Assembly (NCBI RefSeq): GCF_902497555.1
Contig: NZ_CABVGP010000001.1
Coordinates: 1,592,501 to 1,656,500, forward strand
Source: Amycolatopsis camponoti
GTDB lineage: Bacteria; Actinomycetota; Actinomycetes; Mycobacteriales; Pseudonocardiaceae
DNA: 64,000 nt
Direction of reading: 5' to 3'
The translations under genes and the position numbers were made by a program. Positions 56,752 through 64,000 of this stretch are shown here, piece by piece. Within the stretch, counting starts at the first letter, position 1, and each line of letters opens with the position of its first letter. Below the pieces are notes generated by a model. The model searched no databases. It was not told the origin of the DNA and was given only the letters and a program-made list of their open reading frames with translations.

Positions 56752-57909
56752 GTGCTCAAGACCCTGCTCGTGACCAACGACTTCCCGCCGCGGCCCGGGG
56801 GGATCCAGAACTACCTGAACTCCCTGGCCACCCGGCTGCCGGCGGACGACCTGGTCGTCTACGCGCCGTCGTGGGAGTCGCGGACGGGGTCGCACGAGGA
56901 GTTCGACGCCGAGGCGCCGTTCGAGGTCGTCCGGCACCCGACGTCGCTGATGCTGCCGACGCCGGACGTCCTTCGCCGCGCGAAGCAGATCATGCGGGCG
57001 CACGACTGCGAAGCCGTCTGGTTCGGTGCCGCCGCGCCGCTCGCGCTGCTGGGGCACTCGCTGCGCCAGGCCGGCGCACGTCGCGTCGTGGCGGCCACGC
57101 ACGGCCACGAAGTCGGCTGGTCGATGCTCCCGGGCTCGCGGCAGGCGTTGCGGCGCATCGGGGACACCGTGGACGTCCTCACCTACGTCAGCCGGTACAC
57201 GCGCGGGCGGTTCGCCGCCGCCTTCGGCCCGATGGCCGGGCTGGAGCTGCTGCCGTCCGGAGTGGACACCGAGCTGTACCGGCCGGACCCGGCCGGGCGC
57301 GCGGAAGTCCGCGCGCGCCACGGCCTGTCCGACCGCCCCACGATCGTGTGCGTGTCCCGGCTCGTCCCGCGCAAGGGCCAGGACCAGCTGATCCGCGCGC
57401 TGCCGGCGATCCGGCGGCGCGTCCCGGACGCGGCGCTGCTGATCGTCGGCGGCGGCCCTTACCGCAAGACGCTCACCGGCCTGGTCGGCGAGCTGGGGCT
57501 GGCGGGCGACGTCGTGTTCACCGGGTCGGTGCCGTGGGCCGAGCTGCCGGCGCACTACGCCGCGGGCGACGTCTTCGCCATGCCGGCCCGCACCCGCGGC
57601 AAGGGCCTCGACGTCGAGGCGCTCGGCATCGTCTACCTGGAGGCCTCGGCGACCGGCCTGCCGGTGGTCGCGGGCAACTCCGGCGGCGCGCCCGAGACGG
57701 TGCTCGACGAGGTCACCGGGCACGTCGTCGAGGGCCGGGACGTCGGCCAGCTCGCCGAGACACTGGCCAGCCTGCTCGCGGACCCCGTGCGGGCCCGCCG
57801 GATGGGCGAGGCCGGCCGCGCGTGGGTGAGCGAGAACTGGCGCTGGGACACCATGGCCGCGCGGTTGTCGGGGCTCCTGGACGGCGACCCGGTGGCCGCC
57901 GTCCGCTGA
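56752..57909 (+). CDS. pimB: GDP-mannose-dependent phosphatidylinositol mannoside transferase (PimB-like)
   Basis: A 385-aa GT4 (GT-B fold) glycosyltransferase. The N-terminal VTNDFPPRPGGIQNYLN is the glycine-rich acceptor loop typical of PimB', and THGHEVGWS carries the conserved His. The C-terminal nucleotide-sugar domain has VSRLVPRKGQDQLIRAL and the ExxxxxxE-like EALGIVYLEASATGLP. By family and position it corresponds to M. tuberculosis Rv2188c, which adds the second mannose to phosphatidylinositol monomannoside at the membrane. GTG at 56752. The kinase-like gene converges 4 bp downstream. Confidence 0.9.
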   Translation: MLKTLLVTNDFPPRPGGIQNYLNSLATRLPADDLVVYAPSWESRTGSHEEFDAEAPFEVVRHPTSLMLPTPDVLRRAKQIMRAHDCEAVWFGAAAPLALLGHSLRQAGARRVVAATHGHEVGWSMLPGSRQALRRIGDTVDVLTYVSRYTRGRFAAAFGPMAGLELLPSGVDTELYRPDPAGRAEVRARHGLSDRPTIVCVSRLVPRKGQDQLIRALPAIRRRVPDAALLIVGGGPYRKTLTGLVGELGLAGDVVFTGSVPWAELPAHYAAGDVFAMPARTRGKGLDVEALGIVYLEASATGLPVVAGNSGGAPETVLDEVTGHVVEGRDVGQLAETLASLLADPVRARRMGEAGRAWVSENWRWDTMAARLSGLLDGDPVAAVR

Positions 57910-57913
57910 GGCG

Positions 57914-58537
57914 TCACGGCGTGTAGAGCGCCGGGTGCCGCGGATCGTCGACGCGCACGACGACGTCGGCGAGCGAGCTCGGATCGACCTCTTCCTCGTA
58001 CCGCTCGTAGGCCGGGACCGCCCAGGCGTCCGGCACGCGGCGGCGCAGGGCGGCGGGGGAGAGCCACAGGTGCACGGCCAGGTCGAAGGCCAGGCCGGTG
58101 CCCAGCAGCAGTTCGCCGTCGAGGAGGACCACCCCGCCTTCGGGGAGCGGCACCCGCTCGGCGCGGGTCGCGCGGTCGCGCTCGGCGTCCCACAGCGACG
58201 GCAGGACCTCGCCGGAGCCGGTTTCCCCCAGCGGGTCGAGGACTTCGCGGCGCAGGGCGCCGAGGTCGAGCCAGTCGGTGTAGCGCGCGTCGGGGTCGGT
58301 GCGGCCGCGCTCGAAGCGCAGGGACGCGGGCCGCAGGAAGTCGCGCGCCGAGACGCGCAGGGCCGCGCGGCCGCGCAGGCGCAGCGGGTCGACCAGGGCG
58401 TCGGCGAGTTCTGTGGTTTCCGTCGCACCCGCCGCGCCGTCGACGGCGACCGCGATCCGTCGGCGCCCGGTGAGCGCGGCGATGCGTTCGGTCAGCTCTT
58501 CGGCCAGGACGGCGGGGGAAATCGGGCGGTAGCGCAC
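57914..58537 (-). CDS. Uridine kinase-like protein with eroded P-loop
   Basis: A 207-aa protein of the actinobacterial uridine kinase-like group. The place of the Walker A loop reads VDGAAGATETTELADAL, without the GxxGxGKS/T consensus, so ATP binding is doubtful. Other parts are family-like: FLRPASLRFERGRTDPDARY, YTDWLDLGALRREVLDPLG, and the lid-like AALRRRVPDAWAVPAYERYE. It may have lost kinase activity or changed substrate. GTG at 58537 was preferred because the upstream extension is antisense to the SRPBCC promoter. Convergent with pimB; divergent from the SRPBCC gene. Confidence 0.8.
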   Translation of the reverse strand: MRYRPISPAVLAEELTERIAALTGRRRIAVAVDGAAGATETTELADALVDPLRLRGRAALRVSARDFLRPASLRFERGRTDPDARYTDWLDLGALRREVLDPLGETGSGEVLPSLWDAERDRATRAERVPLPEGGVVLLDGELLLGTGLAFDLAVHLWLSPAALRRRVPDAWAVPAYERYEEEVDPSSLADVVVRVDDPRHPALYTP

Positions 58538-58601
58538 GGATGACGATCCTGCACCCGGACCGGGGCCGGGTTTTGTCGTACCCCGGTGGAATGATGCCGG
58601 C

Positions 58602-59015
58602 ATGACTTCTTCAGTGGGGAAGACGGCCGATGTCGGGTGGAACATCGGGGTTTCCCGCACGCTGCCCTACACCGCCGGGACGGTCTGGGAGTTCCTGGTC
58701 AGCCGCGACGGCGTCGCCATCTGGCTCGGTCCCGGGGTCGAGCTGCCGCGGGAGACCGGCGCGGAGTACGAGACGGCCAACGGCACGGTCGGGGAGATGC
58801 GCAGCTTCGTCGAGGGTGACCGGGTGCGGCTGACGTGGCGGCCGAGCGACTGGGACCACGATTCGACGGTCCAGGTGCGGCTCAGCGGCTCGGGCGCGAA
58901 GACCACGTTGCGGTTCCACCAGGAGTGGCTTTCGGACGCGGAGGAGCGCGAGCAACAGCGGGCATACTGGCAGGACGTGACCGAGCGCGTGGTGGCGGCA
59001 CTCGCCGAGCGCTGA
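58602..59015 (+). CDS. SRPBCC (AHSA1-like) domain protein
   Basis: A 137-aa single-domain START-like protein with a deep hydrophobic pocket. Features are VSRTLPYTAGTVWEFLVSRD, IWLGPGVELPRETGAEYET, VRLTWRPSDWDHDSTVQVRL and the last helix YWQDVTERVVAALAER. AHSA1-type proteins bind lipids or act as co-chaperones; function here is unknown. Divergent from the kinase-like gene with 64 bp between starts. The P450 gene begins 10 bp after its stop, so the two are probably co-transcribed. Confidence 0.85.
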   Translation: MTSSVGKTADVGWNIGVSRTLPYTAGTVWEFLVSRDGVAIWLGPGVELPRETGAEYETANGTVGEMRSFVEGDRVRLTWRPSDWDHDSTVQVRLSGSGAKTTLRFHQEWLSDAEEREQQRAYWQDVTERVVAALAER

Positions 59016-59025
59016 GGCTGACTGC

Positions 59026-60240
<1,215 letters not shown>

Positions 60241-60259
60241 CATCGTAGGGTCGGCCCCT

Positions 60260-61537
60260 ATGGAAGCCGACTTGCTCGCCCTGGACGCCCAGCACGTCTG
60301 GCACCCGTACGCGCCGATGCCGGCGAAGGTGCCTTCGCTGCTGGTCACCGAGGCGAGCGGGGTCCGGCTGAAGCTCGCCGACGGCCGGGAGCTGGTCGAC
60401 GGGATGTCGTCGTGGTGGTCGGCCGTCCACGGCTACCGGCACCCGGTGCTCGATGCCGCCCTCGCCGAGCAGGCCGGGCGGATGAGCCACGTCATGTTCG
60501 GCGGCCTGACCCACGAGCCCGCGATCACCCTCGCGAAGACCCTGGTCGACGTGACGCCCGAGGGCCTCGAGCACGTCTTCCTCTGCGACTCCGGCTCGGT
60601 GTCGGTCGAGGTCGCCGCGAAGATGTGCCTGCAGTACCAGCGTTCCCGGGGACTGCCGGAGAAGCGCCGGCTGCTGACCTGGCGCGGCGGCTACCACGGC
60701 GACACCTTCACGCCGATGAGCGTGTGCGACCCCGACGGCGGCATGCACTCGCTGTGGCGCGGCGTGCTGCCCGAACAGGTCTTCGTGCCGGCCCCGCCGT
60801 CCGGGTTCGACACCCCGCCCGATCAGTCCTATGTGGACATGCTGGCGGACGCGATCGGCGCGCACGCCGGGGAGCTGGCCGCGGTGATCGTCGAACCGGT
60901 CGTGCAGGGTGCCGGCGGGATGCGGTTCCACCACCCCGCCTACCTGCGTGCGCTGCGGGAACTGACCGAGGCGCACGACGTGCTGCTGATCTTCGACGAG
61001 ATCGCCACCGGCTTCGGCCGCACCGGCGCGTTCTTCGCCGCCGAGCACGCGGGCGTGACGCCGGACGTCCTCTGCCTCGGCAAGGCGCTGACCGGCGGCT
61101 ACCTGAGCATGGCGGCGGCGCTGTGCACCCCGGAGGTCGCGGCGGGGATCTCCCGCGGCGCGCTGCCGGTCCTCGCGCACGGGCCGACGTTCATGGGCAA
61201 CCCGCTGGCCTCGGCCGTGGCGAACGCTTCGCTGGGTCTCCTCGCCGGCGGCGCGTGGCGGCAGGACGTCAGCCGGCTCGAAAAGGGCCTGCTGGACGGC
61301 CTGGCACCGGCGCGCGACCTCGGCTCGGTCGTCGACGTCCGGGTGCTCGGCGGGATCGGCGTGCTGCAGCTCGACCACCCCGTCGACATGGCGACGGCCA
61401 CCGACGTCGTCACCGCGCAGGGCGTCTGGCTGCGGCCGTTCCGGGACCTCGTCTACGCGATGCCGCCTTACGTTTCGACTGACGACGACCTGGCCGCGAT
61501 CACCCGCGCGATGCTTGCCGTGGCGGAAAAGGCGTGA
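60260..61537 (+). CDS. bioA: Adenosylmethionine-8-amino-7-oxononanoate aminotransferase
   Basis: A 425-aa class III PLP aminotransferase that makes 7,8-diaminopelargonic acid in biotin synthesis, using S-adenosylmethionine as amino donor. BioA hallmarks are HVWHPYAPM near the start, [52 protein letters not shown], and the PLP Lys in [11 protein letters not shown]. It starts 19 bp after the P450 stop, so it may be in the same transcript, an unusual companion. bioF, bioD and bioB are not in this window. A short GAGACC-CGAA-GGTCTC hairpin (61571-61586) follows. Confidence 0.96.
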   Translation: MEADLLALDAQHVWHPYAPMPAKVPSLLVTEASGVRLKLADGRELVDGMSSWWSAVHGYRHPVLDAALAEQAGRMSHVMFGGLTHEPAITLAKTLVDVTPEGLEHVFLCDSGSVSVEVAAKMCLQYQRSRGLPEKRRLLTWRGGYHGDTFTPMSVCDPDGGMHSLWRGVLPEQVFVPAPPSGFDTPPDQSYVDMLADAIGAHAGELAAVIVEPVVQGAGGMRFHHPAYLRALRELTEAHDVLLIFDEIATGFGRTGAFFAAEHAGVTPDVLCLGKALTGGYLSMAAALCTPEVAAGISRGALPVLAHGPTFMGNPLASAVANASLGLLAGGAWRQDVSRLEKGLLDGLAPARDLGSVVDVRVLGGIGVLQLDHPVDMATATDVVTAQGVWLRPFRDLVYAMPPYVSTDDDLAAITRAMLAVAEKA

Positions 61538-61570
61538 ATTCAGCACATCGGGTGTGACCACGCGCACACC

Positions 61571-61586
61571 GAGACCCGAAGGTCTC
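61571..61586 (+). terminator. Short hairpin after bioA
   Basis: A 6-bp stem GAGACC/GGTCTC with a CGAA tetraloop, 33 bp past the bioA stop codon, followed by TCATCGTC. Weak for a terminator, but the position fits. The rest of the 217-bp gap to the SulP gene shows no gene. Confidence 0.4.
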
Positions 61587-61754
61587 TCATCGTCGCGCTC
61601 CGTGCCGTTGCGCGGTCCGCACCACGCGATCGGCGGAGGTTCCCGCGCGCTTTTCGCCTGAAAGGTCCGGCGAACCGAACCGATCCGTACCGGGACAAAC
61701 GCGAGAAATGCTTGCGTAGCGGACTTTTCGCGCGGTATCGGCGATCCTGCCCCC

Positions 61755-63989
61755 ATGATCGAGATCGTTCGTGGAGAACACGACACCGGACCCCCGACGA
61801 CCCCCAAGTTCCTGGAGAACCTCAAGCACGATGTCCTCGCTTCGATAGTCGTCTTCCTCGTCGCCGTCCCCCTGTCCCTCGGCGTGGCCTTCGCCGCCGG
61901 GGCGCCGCTGCTCTCGGGCCTGATCTCCGCCGTCGTCGGCGGGCTGGTCGCGAGCGCCTTCGGCGGATCGCCGCTGCAGGTCAGCGGCCCGTCCGCCGCC
62001 CTCACCGTGGTGCTGGCCGACACGATCGCCACCCACGGCTGGCCCGTCACCTGCGCGATCACCGTCGCCGCGGGCCTGCTCCAGATCCTCTTCGGCCTGA
62101 CCCGCCTCGCCCGCGCCGCGCTCGCCGTGTCGCCGGCCATCGTCCACGGCCTGCTCGCCGGCATCGGCGTCACGCTGGTGCTCGGCCAGCTGCACGTCGT
62201 GCTCGGCGGTTCGGCCCAGGGCTCGGCGCTGGCCAACGTTCTCGCGTTGCCCCGGCAGATCGCCGCGCACCACGACCAGGCCGTGCTGATCGGCGTGGTC
62301 ACCCTCGCGGTGCTGCTGGCGTGGCCGCGGCTGCCGAAGCCCGTCCGCCGCGTGCCCGCGCCGCTGGCCGCCGTCGCGCTGGCCACCGGCCTTTCCGTCG
62401 CGGCCGGCATGTCCCTGCCGCGCGTCGACCTCCCGGCCGGGCTGCCCACGCTGAACGTCGTGCCACGGCTGCCCGACGGCGGCTGGGGCGGCTTCGCGGT
62501 CGCCGCGCTCACCATCGCGCTGATCGCCGGCCTGGAGAGCCTGCTGTCCGCGGTCTCGGTGGACAAGCTGCGCGGCGGCCCGCGCACCGACCTCGACCGC
62601 GAGCTCATCGGGCAGGGCGCGGCGAACGTCGCCGCCGGCGCGCTCGGCGGGTTCCCGGTCACCGGCGTCATCGTCCGCAGCATGACCAACTACGAAGCGG
62701 GGGCGCGCACCCGCGCGTCGGCGATCCTGCACTGCGCCTGGATCCTCGCCGCGTGCCTGCTGTTCACCGGCGCCCTGCGGCTGATCCCGCTGGCCGCGCT
62801 CGCCGCGCTGCTCGTGTACGTCGGCGCGAAACTCGTGAACCTGCACGGGCTCAAGGAAGTGCGGCGCCACGGCGACCTGCCGGTGTACGCCGTCACGCTG
62901 GCCGGCGCGGTCGCCGTCAACCTGCTGACCGGTGTCGCCGCGGGGGTCTTGCTGGCGCTGGCGATGATGCTGCGGCGGATGATCTTCTCCGGCATCCACG
63001 TCGAAAGGGACGACGGCGACCGCCACCGCGTCGTCATCGAAGGCGCGCTGACGTTCCTGTCCGTGCCGCGGCTGACCCGGGTGCTCGCCGAGGTGCCCGC
63101 GCACGCCGACGTCCGGCTGGAGCTGCTCGTCGACTACCTCGACCACGCCGCGTTCGACTGCCTGCGCGGCTGGCAGCAGGCCCACGCCGGGCCGGTGACG
63201 GTCGACGAGATCGGGCACCCGTGGTTCGAGCGCGGCACCTCGGGCGCGCCGACCGTGCGCCGCAGCGTCGCCGCGCGCGTCGTGCCGCGGTGGCTCGCGC
63301 CGTGGTCGGAGTGGCAGGCCGAGCACGTCGTGCTGCCGGCCCAGCGGACCGCCAGTTCCCTGTTGTGCCGCGGTGCTTCGGAGTTCCACCGCCGCACGGC
63401 GCCGCTGCTGCGCGACACGTGGAGCGGGCTGGCGCACGGGCAGCAGCCGCACACGCTGTTCATCACCTGCGGGGACGCGCGGATCGTGCCGAACCTCATC
63501 ACCACGAGCGGGCCGGGCGACCTGTTCACCGTGCGGAACATCGGTAACCTCGTGCCGCCGGCGGACGGCGACGACTCTTCGGTCGGCGCGGCGATCGAGT
63601 ACGCCGTCGGGGTGCTCGGGGTCGCCGAGATCGTCGTGTGCGGGCATTCCGGTTGTGGGGCGATGAAGGCGCTGCTCGGCCAGGCGCCGGCCGGGCTCGT
63701 GCAGCTCGGCAGCTGGCTGCGGCACGGCGAAGCGACGTTGCGGCGACGGAGCCGGGAGGCTCCGCTGCTGCTCGGCGGGGAGCGGCCCGGTGCCGAGGCC
63801 GACCAGCTCGCGCTGCAGAACGTCGTGCAGCAGCTGGAAACCCTGCGCGGGTACCCGGTGGTGGCGGAGGCGCTGGCCCGCGGCGGGCTCCGGTTGACCG
63901 GGATGTACTTCGACGTCGGCGCCGCGCAAGTGTCCCTTTTGGACGATGCGGCGCGCGGGTTCGTGCGGGCGGGTGCGCTGGAGCACTGA
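61755..63989 (+). CDS. SulP permease fused to beta-carbonic anhydrase
   Basis: A 744-aa fusion. Residues about 15-420 form a SulP/SLC26-type anion permease with about 10-12 helices (LENLKHDVLASIVVFLVAVP at the start, PLQVSGPSAALTVVLAD, GGFPVTGVIVRSMTNYEAGA). A short soluble linker with a degenerate STAS-like segment follows (about 425-490). Residues about 540-744 are a beta-class carbonic anhydrase: FITCGDARIVPN (zinc Cys and the Asp-Arg dyad) and CGHSGCGAMKALL (zinc His and Cys). The design couples bicarbonate uptake to CO2 hydration in the cytoplasm. The stop codon is inside the window. Confidence 0.93.
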   Translation: MIEIVRGEHDTGPPTTPKFLENLKHDVLASIVVFLVAVPLSLGVAFAAGAPLLSGLISAVVGGLVASAFGGSPLQVSGPSAALTVVLADTIATHGWPVTCAITVAAGLLQILFGLTRLARAALAVSPAIVHGLLAGIGVTLVLGQLHVVLGGSAQGSALANVLALPRQIAAHHDQAVLIGVVTLAVLLAWPRLPKPVRRVPAPLAAVALATGLSVAAGMSLPRVDLPAGLPTLNVVPRLPDGGWGGFAVAALTIALIAGLESLLSAVSVDKLRGGPRTDLDRELIGQGAANVAAGALGGFPVTGVIVRSMTNYEAGARTRASAILHCAWILAACLLFTGALRLIPLAALAALLVYVGAKLVNLHGLKEVRRHGDLPVYAVTLAGAVAVNLLTGVAAGVLLALAMMLRRMIFSGIHVERDDGDRHRVVIEGALTFLSVPRLTRVLAEVPAHADVRLELLVDYLDHAAFDCLRGWQQAHAGPVTVDEIGHPWFERGTSGAPTVRRSVAARVVPRWLAPWSEWQAEHVVLPAQRTASSLLCRGASEFHRRTAPLLRDTWSGLAHGQQPHTLFITCGDARIVPNLITTSGPGDLFTVRNIGNLVPPADGDDSSVGAAIEYAVGVLGVAEIVVCGHSGCGAMKALLGQAPAGLVQLGSWLRHGEATLRRRSREAPLLLGGERPGAEADQLALQNVVQQLETLRGYPVVAEALARGGLRLTGMYFDVGAAQVSLLDDAARGFVRAGALEH

Positions 63990-64000
63990 TTACAGCGACT

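Noticed and set aside
61587..63986. 799-codon open frame antisense to the SulP-carbonic anhydrase gene
   Set aside because: A frame shadow of a long GC-rich gene; composition (Arg, Gly, Asp, His) is typical of antisense frames and no domain is seen.

Overview
This is a high-GC actinobacterial chromosome segment, most like Amycolatopsis or another member of the Pseudonocardiaceae. The signs are strong G/C preference at third codon positions, frequent GTG starts, mycothiol- and F420-type enzyme families, a bcc-aa3 respiratory locus, and a gene order that follows the conserved Mycobacterium tuberculosis Rv2185-Rv2219 neighbourhood as I remember it: lipA, lipB, a Rv2216-type epimerase, dlaT, pepB, ilvE, cobT, erpA, adoK, asnB, ctaC, trpD, ctaE, qcrCAB, a Rv2191-type nuclease, a ripC-type NlpC/P60 protein and pimB. 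I see no insertion sequence, prophage, CRISPR array or tRNA gene. It reads as core chromosome with a few inserted accessory genes.

Layout. Positions 1-2.6 kb hold the 3' part of a 23S rRNA gene, a 5S rRNA gene and a strong terminator. They are followed by about 300 bp of non-coding 21-bp repeats in two opposed arrays. 3-8.4 kb: an L,D-transpeptidase lipoprotein, a patatin-like lipase divergent from a LysR regulator, a secreted C70-type cysteine protease coupled to a membrane-anchored partner, and a DedA protein. 8.4-19.2 kb is the lipoate block: lipA, lipB, the E2 acyltransferase and its E3 dihydrolipoyl dehydrogenase, interleaved with an SDR enzyme, a TetR regulator, a luciferase-like enzyme, a PAP2 phosphatase, a sugar-nucleotide epimerase-like protein and a penicillin-binding-fold hydrolase.

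19.3-37.3 kb: a GNAT and a SUKH protein behind a TAXI/TRAP transporter, pepA, a membrane protein with a DUF402 protein, ilvE, cobT divergent from an IspD-type cytidylyltransferase, a GntR regulator overlapping purC, an aldo/keto reductase, a DUF3043 membrane protein, erpA and the PfkB kinase adoK. Two 50-bp palindromic intergenic elements, exact inverted copies of each other, lie at 24.1 and 37.3 kb.

37.4-49.3 kb is the respiratory block: asnB divergent from ctaC-ctaF, and ctaE-qcrC-qcrA-qcrB with ATGA overlaps. Between them lie an inserted EamA exporter/GlxA regulator pair and a trpD operon. Together these encode most of the cytochrome bcc-aa3 oxidase branch; ctaD (subunit I) is not here. 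49.3-58.5 kb holds small regulators, a mycothiol-dependent enzyme, a MerR regulator, a DEDDh/GIY-YIG nuclease divergent from a coiled-coil NYN nuclease, a CXXC microprotein, a ripC-like NlpC/P60 hydrolase and a PimB-type mannosyltransferase. 58.6-64 kb: an SRPBCC protein, a cytochrome P450, bioA, and a SulP permease fused to a beta-carbonic anhydrase. Functional names are family assignments read from motifs; no database search was run.
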